From positions 1 through 5,001 of the forward strand of contig DATAZV010000017.1 in assembly GCA_036271855.1 (NCBI GenBank): 5,001 nucleotides of DNA, written 5' to 3'. Of the stretch, positions 1-5,001 are shown piece by piece. The position numbers and the translations under genes were made by a program. Within the stretch, counting starts at the first letter, position 1. The number at the start of each line of letters is the position of its first letter. The DNA is from JAQGMJ01 sp036271855. GTDB taxonomy: Bacteria; Pseudomonadota; Gammaproteobacteria; Burkholderiales; JAEUOS01. Below the pieces are notes generated by a model. That model was given only the letters and a program-made list of their open reading frames with translations, did no database searches and was not told the origin of the DNA.

Positions 1-342
1 TCCCTCGGACTTCGAGCTTCGGGAACCGGCGAGGTCGTCGCGAACGAATTGGGATTTGAGAGAACAGGAAGTCGAGAAGGCGGGAGGGGTTGGGATTGCC
101 TGAGGCGATCGCCGGCGCTGGCGTCGCGGTTTCCGTTCCCCGATTCCGTTATCGGGTGCGGCTTCCAGATGGTGGGGCCTCGTCGGAAGCGTTTGTCTGG
201 ACGGACCAACCAATCACTTCGTTGGTCGCTCCAGACAATCGTGTGCAGCAGATCGAGTGCTCGGGCCTGGTCGGGCATTCTCCATCGTGTGTCAACGAAC
301 CGGGGGAGGCTTACAGAGCTCGGCGCGAATCCGCTCAGCAGC
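1..342. other. Intergenic region with no supportable gene
   Basis: I see no convincing coding sequence here. A leftward frame is open from an ATG at 276-278 to the window edge (about 92 codons), but its codon use is flat, the Shine-Dalgarno-like GGAG lies too close to the ATG, and the peptide (rich in Pro, Arg and Ser) resembles no family I know. Two rightward frames begin only with TTG and look equally random. The region contains a long inverted repeat (193-238, listed separately). It also has a smaller hairpin, CCCGAT at 139-144 pairing with ATCGGG at 151-156, flanked by two copies of TTCCGTT (131-137 and 144-150). It lies beyond the terminator of the leftward operon, so it is outside that transcription unit. 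Confidence 0.6.
193..238. repeat. Long imperfect inverted repeat (hairpin or paired operator)
   Basis: The arms are 193-210 and 221-238. Nine outer base pairs (TTGTCTGGA with TCCAGACAA) and seven inner pairs (GACCAAC with GTTGGTC) flank two mismatches, around a ten-base loop. Read another way, an 18-base element of the form GTTGGTC-SS-TCCAGACAA occurs twice in opposite orientation. There is no T-tract on either side, so it is not an intrinsic terminator. Each copy has a TGG...CCA core, loosely like operators of FadR-type GntR regulators, so a paired operator is one reading. A structured RNA or the remnant of a palindromic repeat element is another. The structure is seen directly; its function is unknown. 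Confidence 0.6.
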
Positions 343-373
343 AAAAAGGCGCGCGGTGACGACACCACGCGCC
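343..373 (-). terminator. Intrinsic terminator of the Bug-dehydrogenase operon
   Basis: On the minus strand an 11-pair stem (GGCGCGTGGTG with CACCGCGCGCC, including one G-U pair) closes a four-base loop and is followed at once by TTTTT (343-347). The stem starts seven bases after the dehydrogenase stop codon. This is a textbook Rho-independent terminator and marks the end of the leftward transcription unit. Confidence 0.9.
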
Positions 374-380
374 CGAAGGA

Positions 381-1436
381 TCACGCGAGCTTCGCGATGA
401 TGGCTTCGCCCATGCCGGACGTGGACAGCGGCTTGTCGCTGCCGAGATCCGCCGTGCGCGCGCCCGCGGCGAGCGCGGCTTCGACGGCGCGCTCGATGGA
501 CGCCGCTTCTTTTTCGAGGCCGAGGCTGTGACGCAGCAACATGGCGGCGCTGAGGATCGTGCCCACCGGGTTCGCGATGCCTTTGCCGGCGATGTCCGGC
601 GCGGAGCCGTGAATGGGCTCGTACAGACCGAGCTTGCCTTCGCCGAGCGACGCGCTGGGGAGCATGCCGAGCGAGCCCGTGAGCACCGCGGCTTCGTCCG
701 ACAAAATGTCGCCGAACATGTTGGTGGTCACCACCACGTCGAAAGTCTGCGGGTCGCGCACCAGGCGCATGGCAAAGGTGTCGACGATCACATCGTCCAC
801 CCGCACGTCCGGGTATTCGGCGGCGAGCTTCTTGCACTCTTCGACGAACATGCCGCAGCCGAGCTTGAACACCGTGTCCTTGTGGATGTAGGTGAGGTGC
901 TTGCGTCTCTGCCGCGCCAGTTCAAACGCAGCCTTGGCGACGCGGCGGCTGCCGGTGCGGGTGATCACGCGCACCGACAGGGTGATTTCGTCGGTGGGCC
1001 TGAACTCACCCGAACCCGCGATCATGTTGCGGTCCGGCTGGAAGCCTTCGTTGTTCTCGCGCACGATGACCAGGTCGACGTCCTCGAACAGGCAGCCGAT
1101 GCCTGGGTAGGAACGCGTCGGCCGCACATTGGCGAACAGGTTGAACTGCTTGCGCAGGATCGGGTGCGGGTTGATCGAGTTCGGGCCTTTAGGATAGGCG
1201 CGATGGCCGATCGGACCCAAGATCCAGCCGTTCAGGGTCGGCAGGGTCTCCATGGTGATCGACGGCAGGGTGTTGCCGTGGGTTTCCAGCGCCTTGGCGC
1301 CGATCGGCAAGGGTTGCCAGTCGATGTCCACGCCGTGCAGCTCGGCGGCGGCGCGGGCGATTTCGACGGAAGCGGGAACAATTTCGTGGCCGATGTCGTC
1401 GCCGTTGAGAATGCCGACGCGTAGCGGGTTGCTCAT
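381..1436 (-). CDS. Isocitrate/isopropylmalate dehydrogenase family protein, NAD-type, atypical active site
   Basis: This 351-residue protein is the usual length for the beta-decarboxylating dehydrogenase family, which oxidises 2-hydroxy acids carrying a second carboxylate and releases CO2 in the cytoplasm. Seen in the sequence: an N-terminal GDDIGHE loop (residues 12-18; the family norm is GDGIGPE), the LRK and ANVRP arginines (R95, R105), R126, K186 in IHKDT, D219 in VDTFAM, and metal-binding D243 and D247 in MFGDILSDE. HGSAPDIAGKGIANP (276-290) has Asp281 where NAD-specific members have Asp and NADP enzymes have Lys-Tyr. Two things are odd. The catalytic Tyr column (Tyr139 of Thermus LeuB, seven residues after its Arg132) is Gln133. 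The helix before R95 reads SINPHPI, unlike LeuB or Icd. The start is supported by AGGAGA at 1441-1446. It is co-transcribed with the Bug gene 45 bases upstream and ends at a terminator. I do not call it leuB; the substrate is unknown and could be a tartrate-, malate- or citrate-like acid. Confidence 0.93.
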   Translation of the reverse strand: MSNPLRVGILNGDDIGHEIVPASVEIARAAAELHGVDIDWQPLPIGAKALETHGNTLPSITMETLPTLNGWILGPIGHRAYPKGPNSINPHPILRKQFNLFANVRPTRSYPGIGCLFEDVDLVIVRENNEGFQPDRNMIAGSGEFRPTDEITLSVRVITRTGSRRVAKAAFELARQRRKHLTYIHKDTVFKLGCGMFVEECKKLAAEYPDVRVDDVIVDTFAMRLVRDPQTFDVVVTTNMFGDILSDEAAVLTGSLGMLPSASLGEGKLGLYEPIHGSAPDIAGKGIANPVGTILSAAMLLRHSLGLEKEAASIERAVEAALAAGARTADLGSDKPLSTSGMGEAIIAKLA

Positions 1437-1481
1437 GATGTCTCCTGGGGTTGCGTTATCGGGTTTTCGTTGCTGCTTGCG

Positions 1482-2477
1482 TTATTCGTCGAGCGAAATG
1501 TGGCGCGCGCGGGCCAGCGTGGTCCAGCGCGCGATGTCGGCGCGCATGTAGTCGCCGAATTCCTTCGGCGTCATCGGCCACACCTCCACCGCTTCCGAGG
1601 AAAGCTTCTCCGCCAGATCCGGCGCCTTCAACACCTCCACCTGGGTCTCGTTCAAGTGCTGGACCACCGCCGCCGGCAGGCCGGCCGGACCGGCCGAGCC
1701 ATACCACTGCATCGCATCGAAGCCCTTGAAGCCGACTTCTTCCATCGTCGGCACATCGGGCAGTTGCGCGCTGCGCTTTTTGCCGGTGACGGCGAGCGCG
1801 CGCATGCGCCCGGAGCGCACATGCGGCAGCGCCGCCGCCAGGCCGGGGAACATCGCCTGCGTCTGCCCGCCCAGCAGGTCGTTGATCGCCGGGGCGATGC
1901 CGCGATAAGGCACGTGCGCCATGTCCAGGCCGGTCTGCTGCTTGAACAGCTCCATCGTCATGTGGGTGAGTGAGCCGGCGCCGGCCGAGGCATAACTCAG
2001 GGGTTTGGGGCTCTTCTTCACGTAGTCGATGAATTCGGCCACGGTCTTCACCGGCAGGCTCGCGTTGATCGCCAGGATGTTCGGCGTGGCGCCGATCATG
2101 CCGATGGGCGTGAAGTCCTTGATCGCGTCGTAGCTCACCTTGCGGGTGGCGGGCGTGGTGCCGTGGGTGGCGACATAGCTTTGCATCAGGGTGTAGCCGT
2201 CGGGCGCGGAATGCGCGGTGGTCGAGCAAGCCACCACGCCGCCGCCACCGCCGAGGTTGTCGACCACGAAAGTTGTGCCCAACAGCTTGCCCCAGCGCTC
2301 GGTGACGACGCGGGCGATCATGTCGTTGCCGCCGCCGGGAGCGACCGGCACGATATAGCGGATCGGCCGGGCGGGGTAGGCCTGAGCGCGCGCCAGGCGC
2401 GGCGCCAGCAGGGCCGTGGGCGCGGCTGCGCCCAACAGTGCCGCGGACGCGGCTTTGTGAAAATCACGGCGTTTCAT
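1482..2477 (-). CDS. Bug/TctC-family tripartite tricarboxylate receptor, Tat-exported
   Basis: This is a 331-residue periplasmic solute-binding protein of the Bug (TctC) family, whose members bind small carboxylates and related molecules. The N-terminus is a twin-arginine signal: KRRDFHK (2-8), then an Ala/Leu-rich stretch, with likely cleavage after AQA (31-33). The mature protein starts YPARPIRYIVPVAPGGGNDMIAR, carrying the family's ligand-loop motif. Further family marks are APDGYTL (91-97), YASAGAGS (162-169), HVPYRG (188-193), NDLLGGQ (199-205) and LPDVPTMEEVGF (239-250). The length is typical. The start at 2475-2477 is set by AGGAGA at 2485-2490 and by the signal peptide; the reading frame stays open far upstream, but that part lies antisense to lysR. 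It is the first gene of a leftward unit with the dehydrogenase and is divergent from lysR. No TctA or TctB membrane gene is present, so the transport partner is elsewhere. The ligand cannot be read from the sequence. Confidence 0.95.
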   Translation of the reverse strand: MKRRDFHKAASAALLGAAAPTALLAPRLARAQAYPARPIRYIVPVAPGGGNDMIARVVTERWGKLLGTTFVVDNLGGGGGVVACSTTAHSAPDGYTLMQSYVATHGTTPATRKVSYDAIKDFTPIGMIGATPNILAINASLPVKTVAEFIDYVKKSPKPLSYASAGAGSLTHMTMELFKQQTGLDMAHVPYRGIAPAINDLLGGQTQAMFPGLAAALPHVRSGRMRALAVTGKKRSAQLPDVPTMEEVGFKGFDAMQWYGSAGPAGLPAAVVQHLNETQVEVLKAPDLAEKLSSEAVEVWPMTPKEFGDYMRADIARWTTLARARHISLDE

Positions 2478-2529
2478 GCGTATGTCTCCTCTATTTCCGC
2501 CATATGTTCGGGGAGTTCGGCTTTGCTGT

Positions 2530-2541
2530 AAATTGCAATTT
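2530..2541. promoter_or_regulatory. Perfect 12-base palindrome AAATTGCAATTT
   Basis: This exact self-complementary 12-mer lies near the centre of the divergent spacer, 12 bases from the T-N11-A dyad. It could be a second regulator contact (an activation site) or a separate operator. Only its symmetry is seen directly. Confidence 0.45.
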
Positions 2542-2553
2542 TCTGAACCATTG

Positions 2554-2568
2554 ATGCAGAACCTGCAT
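2554..2568. promoter_or_regulatory. Candidate LysR-type operator (T-N11-A dyad)
   Basis: ATGCAG and CTGCAT form a perfect 6-base inverted repeat around AAC. The inner T2555 and A2567 are separated by exactly 11 bases, which is the consensus form of a LysR-family recognition site. It lies 14 bases upstream of the lysR ATG and about 76 bases upstream of the Bug ATG. That position fits autorepression of lysR together with control of the divergent gene. Binding is inferred. Confidence 0.6.
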
Positions 2569-2582
2569 AAGTGAATGCCGCC

Positions 2583-3494
2583 ATGAAACCTTCGCTTGCC
2601 GACCTGCGCGCCTTTGTCACCGTGGCCGAGCTGCAAAGCTTCGCCGCCGCCGCCAAGGCGCTGCACCTGTCGCAGCCGGCGCTGTCGCGCCGCATCACCC
2701 ACCTCGAAGACATGCTGGAAGTGCGCCTGATCGACCGCAGCACGCGCAATGTTGAGCTGACCCAGCTCGGACGCCGTTTTCGCGCCCAGGTGGCCGGCCT
2801 GGTGGACGATATCGACCGCTCGATTCTCAGCCTGCGCGACGCCGTGCAGCTGGAGGCAGGCGATGTCACCATCGGCTGCGTCCTGTCCGCCGTGCACCAC
2901 TTCCTGCCGCCGCTGATCCGCGCCTTCCGCGAGCGCCACCCGGGTGTGCTTGTGCGCATCATCGAGGAAGGCGCCGACGAAGTGCTGGCCAGCGTCAAGC
3001 AGGGCGAGGCCGACCTGGCCCTCAACTACATCGGCATGCAGGACCCCGACCTCGAATTCACCCCGCTCCTGAAGGAGCCTTACGTGCTCGCCTGCCCCGC
3101 CGGCCACCCCCTGGCGCGCCGCCGCGCGGTGAACTGGGATGAACTTGCCGCCTACCCGCTGGCGCGCGTCTCGCACGCCAGCCGCAACCGCCTGTTCATC
3201 GACCAGGCGCTGGCCGAGCTGCCGCCGCTGCCCAAGCCAGTGTGCGAAGTGCGCCACGTCTCCACCCTGATCGGCCTGGTGGAAAGCGGCCTGGGCCTGG
3301 CGGTGGTGCCGCAGCTCGCGCTGCCGGTGGGCTCGCATGCGGTGATCGGCGTGCCGCTGGCCAGGCCGGCCATCAGCCGCACCATCGGGCTTCTACAGCG
3401 CAGCGGCCGCAGCCTTTCGCCCGCAGCAGCAGCGCTGGCGCTGCTGCTCAAGCAGGCCAGCCGCGCCAGCGTGAAGGGGCGCAGGAAAAAGTAG
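2583..3494 (+). CDS. LysR-type transcriptional regulator
   Basis: This is a DNA-binding regulator of the LysR family, 303 residues from the ATG at 2583. The N-terminal winged helix-turn-helix spans about residues 5-63: LADLRAFVTVAE, SFAAAAKALHLSQPALSRRI (recognition helix about 30-38) and LIDRSTRNVELTQLG. A linker helix follows (about 64-90), then an inducer-binding domain starting near DVTIG and ending near residue 290, including VRIIEEGADEVLASVKQGEADLAL-type and SGLGLAVVPQ motifs. The length is normal. The start is ambiguous: a GTG at 2571 is in frame and would add four residues. Neither start has a good Shine-Dalgarno (only AAGTGA at 2569-2574 before the ATG), so translation may be weak, as is common for such regulators. 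I prefer the ATG because the fold begins at once after it. It is divergent from the Bug gene and is the likely local regulator of the Bug-dehydrogenase unit. The C-terminus is basic (KGRRKK). The effector is unknown. Confidence 0.95.
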   Translation: MKPSLADLRAFVTVAELQSFAAAAKALHLSQPALSRRITHLEDMLEVRLIDRSTRNVELTQLGRRFRAQVAGLVDDIDRSILSLRDAVQLEAGDVTIGCVLSAVHHFLPPLIRAFRERHPGVLVRIIEEGADEVLASVKQGEADLALNYIGMQDPDLEFTPLLKEPYVLACPAGHPLARRRAVNWDELAAYPLARVSHASRNRLFIDQALAELPPLPKPVCEVRHVSTLIGLVESGLGLAVVPQLALPVGSHAVIGVPLARPAISRTIGLLQRSGRSLSPAAAALALLLKQASRASVKGRRKK

Positions 3495-3544
3495 GCGCCC
3501 TGACTCCCCCCGTCCTCCGGCCGGGTCAAGCGTATCTACGCCGC

Positions 3545-4732
3545 TCACTTCAGCGCGCATTGCGCGTGGTAGGCGTCCTCGTGGGCGCGCAGCGGCGTGG
3601 CAATGGTCTTCAGGCTGATGCGCTTTTGCGCGTCCGGCGCCACCTCGAAAACGCGCATGTCGTGGATCGGGAAATTATTGTTGTTGAATTTGAAATCGCC
3701 GCGCACCGACTTGAAGTCCGCCGCCTTCAGCGCCGCGCCGAAGGCCTGCTTGTCGGCGACGTTGCCCTTGACCTTGCCGATCGCCGAATCGAGCAACAGC
3801 GCGGCGTCGTAGCTCTGCGCCGCGTACTGCGACGGGATCCGGTTGTATTTTTTCTCGAACTCCTCGACAAACTTCCTGCTCGCCTCGGTCGGCGTGTCCG
3901 GCCCCCAGAATGAACCGGAAATGACGCCGCGCGCGCCTTCCTTCAGCGCCACCAGGGTGATACCGTCGGCGGTGGAGGCGCTGAGCAGCGGAATGGTATC
4001 GAGCAGGCCGGCCCCTTTGAACTGGCGGATGAAGTTGATGCCCAGGGCACCGGGGTAGAAGACGAACACCGCATCCGGCTTGAGCGCGGCGATCTTGCTG
4101 ATCTCGGCGGAGAAATCGAGCTGGTTCAGCGGCGTGTACATCTCTTCGGCGACCACGCCGTTGTACTGTCGCTTGAAGCCGGTGACGTAGTCGCGGCCGC
4201 CCTGGAAGTTGGGCGCCATCAGCACCATCTTCTTGTAGCCCTTTTGCGCGGCATACTTGCCCACCACCTCGGCCTGCTGATCGTTTTGCCACGAGGTGAC
4301 GTAGCGCAGCGCCGAACAATTGGCGCCGGCAAACGACGACGGCGCGCCGTTGGAAAGCACCAGGAAGACGCCCTGCTCCTCGATCGGCTTGGCGATCGCG
4401 CTGAGCACGGTCGAGAAGGTGACGCCGGTGATGATGGGGACGTGCTCGCGCTCGATCAGCTTTTGCACGATCTGCACCGCCAGGTCGGGCTTGAGCTGGG
4501 TGTCTTCCTTGAGGATTTCGACCGGCACGCCGCCCAGCTTGCGGCCGTTGCGTTCGACCACCAGCATGAAGCCGTCGTACTGGTCCTGCCCGAGCGCGCC
4601 CTGCGGGCCGCTGAGTTCGCCGAGAAAGCCGATTTTGATCGGCGCCGGCTGGGCCATTGCCGCGGCCGTGGCCGCGCACAGCGCGAGGCCGGCGGCACGG
4701 CGAAACAGGGCGGCGGGTGAAAGGTCGAACAT
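3545..4732 (-). CDS. ABC transporter substrate-binding protein, LivK-like (type I periplasmic binding fold)
   Basis: This 395-residue periplasmic receptor belongs to the branched-chain amino acid/amide (HAAT) class of ABC importers, whose ligands also include aromatic and other small acids. A Sec signal peptide covers residues 1-27 (RR, then a hydrophobic core, then AMA before QPAPIKIG); the cysteine at 19 lacks a proper lipobox, so I read it as a soluble protein. The mature protein opens with IKIGFLGELSGPQGALG, the standard first strand and ligand loop, followed by VVERNGRKLGGVPVEILKEDTQ and a second lobe around YKKMVLMAPNFQGGRDYVTGF. Only two cysteines remain after cleavage, C139 (GANCSALR) and C392 (QCALK), and they probably form a disulfide tying the C-terminus to lobe one. 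The start is supported by GGAGA at 4738-4742. It sits 41 bases downstream of the ABM gene, probably in the same transcript. No permease or ATPase gene is visible. The ligand is unknown. Confidence 0.94.
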   Translation of the reverse strand: MFDLSPAALFRRAAGLALCAATAAAMAQPAPIKIGFLGELSGPQGALGQDQYDGFMLVVERNGRKLGGVPVEILKEDTQLKPDLAVQIVQKLIEREHVPIITGVTFSTVLSAIAKPIEEQGVFLVLSNGAPSSFAGANCSALRYVTSWQNDQQAEVVGKYAAQKGYKKMVLMAPNFQGGRDYVTGFKRQYNGVVAEEMYTPLNQLDFSAEISKIAALKPDAVFVFYPGALGINFIRQFKGAGLLDTIPLLSASTADGITLVALKEGARGVISGSFWGPDTPTEASRKFVEEFEKKYNRIPSQYAAQSYDAALLLDSAIGKVKGNVADKQAFGAALKAADFKSVRGDFKFNNNNFPIHDMRVFEVAPDAQKRISLKTIATPLRAHEDAYHAQCALK

Positions 4733-4745
4733 GGGTTTCTCCGGT

Positions 4746-4780
4746 GGGGTTGGTCAGGCCGAGATGGGATTGGTCAGGCC
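4746..4780. repeat. Short tandem duplication at the ABM/receptor junction
   Basis: A 15-base element, GGGRTTGGTCAGGCC on the plus strand, occurs at 4746-4760 and 4766-4780 with one mismatch and a 20-base period. The right copy contains the stop codon of the ABM gene (TCA at 4774-4776), and the left copy lies in the spacer before the receptor. A small slippage duplication of the gene end is the simplest cause. A two-turn spaced binding site is possible but less likely. Confidence 0.65.
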
Positions 4781-5001
4781 AAAGCGTCGGGCGCCTGCCA
4801 CTCGATATCTTTGTACACGGTGGCCAGCTGGATGCGGTAACGCGTGAATACCGACTGCTTGCCGACGCCGATGGTGCGCAGGTGCGCCGGATCGCGCATC
4901 CAGCGGCGCAGTGCATCTTCGTCCTTCCAGCAGGACACGGTGACGAATTGCCCGGGGCGGTCGCGGCTGATCAGGGTTTCCTTGGAGATGAAACCGTCGA
5001 T
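4774..5001 (-). CDS. ABM-domain (antibiotic biosynthesis monooxygenase family) protein, 5' end missing
   Basis: Reading leftward from the window edge gives 75 uninterrupted codons ending in TGA at 4774-4776. The peptide has the core of the ABM ferredoxin-like fold: DGFISKETLISRD, FVTVSCWKDEDALRRWMRDPAH, then FTRYRIQLATVYKDIEW. The pattern GFIS-x-E, followed by S-x-W-x-D-E-x-A-L-x-x-W and a final YRI strand with a charged tail, is the hallmark of this family of roughly 100-residue dimeric proteins. They include cofactor-free monooxygenases, heme-degrading enzymes and proteins of unknown role. About 25 N-terminal residues and the start lie outside the window. The gene is upstream of the ABC receptor and probably in its operon, which suggests a role in handling the imported compound (inference). 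The exact reaction cannot be assigned. Confidence 0.85.
   Translation of the reverse strand: MDGFISKETLISRDRPGQFVTVSCWKDEDALRRWMRDPAHLRTIGVGKQSVFTRYRIQLATVYKDIEWQAPDALA

Larger units (their letters stand above)
2478..2582. promoter_or_regulatory. Divergent Bug/lysR control region
   Basis: This 105-base spacer separates the two start codons and is visibly AT-richer than its flanks. It must hold the promoters for both directions, although I could not pick a convincing sigma-70 -35/-10 pair on either strand. It contains the LysR-type dyad at 2554-2568, a second inverted repeat TTCTG-N11-CAGAA (2541-2545 with 2557-2561) that overlaps that dyad, a 12-base palindrome at 2530-2541, and the Bug ribosome binding site at 2485-2490. 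The arrangement is typical of a LysR regulator that controls its neighbour and itself. Confidence 0.7.

Noticed and set aside
1..278. Leftward open frame from the ATG at 276-278 running off the window edge
   Set aside because: There is no GC3 bias like that of the neighbouring genes, the GGAG is too close to the ATG, the peptide looks random and Pro/Arg-rich, and the long inverted repeat lies inside it. It could be reopened if sequence to the left shows a recognisable domain.
528..1424. Long rightward open frame antisense to the dehydrogenase
   Set aside because: Its His/Arg/Val-rich composition is typical of the antisense frame of a high-GC gene, with no domain and no ribosome binding site. 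The minus-strand protein is unambiguous.
381..1436. Calling the dehydrogenase leuB (3-isopropylmalate dehydrogenase)
   Set aside because: The catalytic Tyr column is Gln, the first loop and specificity helix differ, and no leuC or leuD is adjacent. Only the superfamily can be supported.
1451..1485. Direct repeat TTGCGTTAT at 1451-1459 and 1477-1485 in the Bug-dehydrogenase spacer
   Set aside because: It is only nine bases, one copy overlaps the Bug stop codon, and there is no symmetry or other sign of function. It is probably chance or slippage.
2478..3338. Upstream extension of the Bug reading frame on the minus strand
   Set aside because: It is a shadow antisense to lysR. The Tat signal and AGGAGA place the true start at 2475-2477.
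3495..3544. Possible bidirectional terminator between lysR and the ABC receptor gene
   Set aside because: A weak TGAC/GTCA pairing with a GC-rich interior is present, but there is no T-tract on either strand.
1..5001. CRISPR array, tRNA or rRNA gene, insertion sequence or attachment site
   Set aside because: I saw no regularly spaced repeats, cloverleaf, ribosomal motif, transposase or terminal repeats with target duplication in the window.

Overview
The window is GC-rich DNA, probably from a betaproteobacterium and most likely Burkholderiales (the Bordetella/Achromobacter/Comamonas type). The evidence is a Tat-exported solute receptor of the Bug/TctC family, a group greatly expanded in that order, sitting beside a divergent LysR regulator and a diverged isopropylmalate/isocitrate dehydrogenase. 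This is gene-family context and not proof of taxonomy.

Layout, left to right. Positions 1-342 hold no gene I can support, but they contain a long, nearly perfect inverted repeat at 193-238. A strong intrinsic terminator (343-373, minus strand) closes a leftward two-gene unit. That unit is a Bug-type periplasmic receptor (2477 to 1482), then 45 bases, then an NAD-type beta-decarboxylating dehydrogenase (1436 to 381). Divergent from it is a LysR-type regulator (2583-3494). The 105-base divergent spacer carries a perfect T-N11-A dyad just before lysR, an overlapping second inverted repeat, and a 12-base AT-rich palindrome. After a 50-base convergent gap with no convincing terminator comes a second leftward unit: a LivK-like ABC-transporter substrate-binding protein (4732 to 3545), preceded by the 3' end of an antibiotic-biosynthesis-monooxygenase (ABM) domain gene (4774-5001) that runs off the right edge.

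How the genes may work together (inference). The left unit reads as a small uptake-and-oxidation module: the Bug protein captures a carboxylate, the dehydrogenase oxidises and probably decarboxylates a related 2-hydroxy acid, and the LysR protein responds to the compound. No TctA/TctB membrane genes are in the window, so the Bug protein may work with a distant transporter or act in sensing. The right unit pairs an ABC receptor with an ABM-type small enzyme, a combination seen near catabolic clusters, but its permease and ATPase genes are not visible.

The most notable point is the dehydrogenase. It keeps the NAD-binding, metal-binding and lysine residues of the family, but the usual catalytic tyrosine is a glutamine (Q133) and the substrate-specificity helix matches neither LeuB nor Icd. 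Nothing in the window amounts to a clearly new kind of system.
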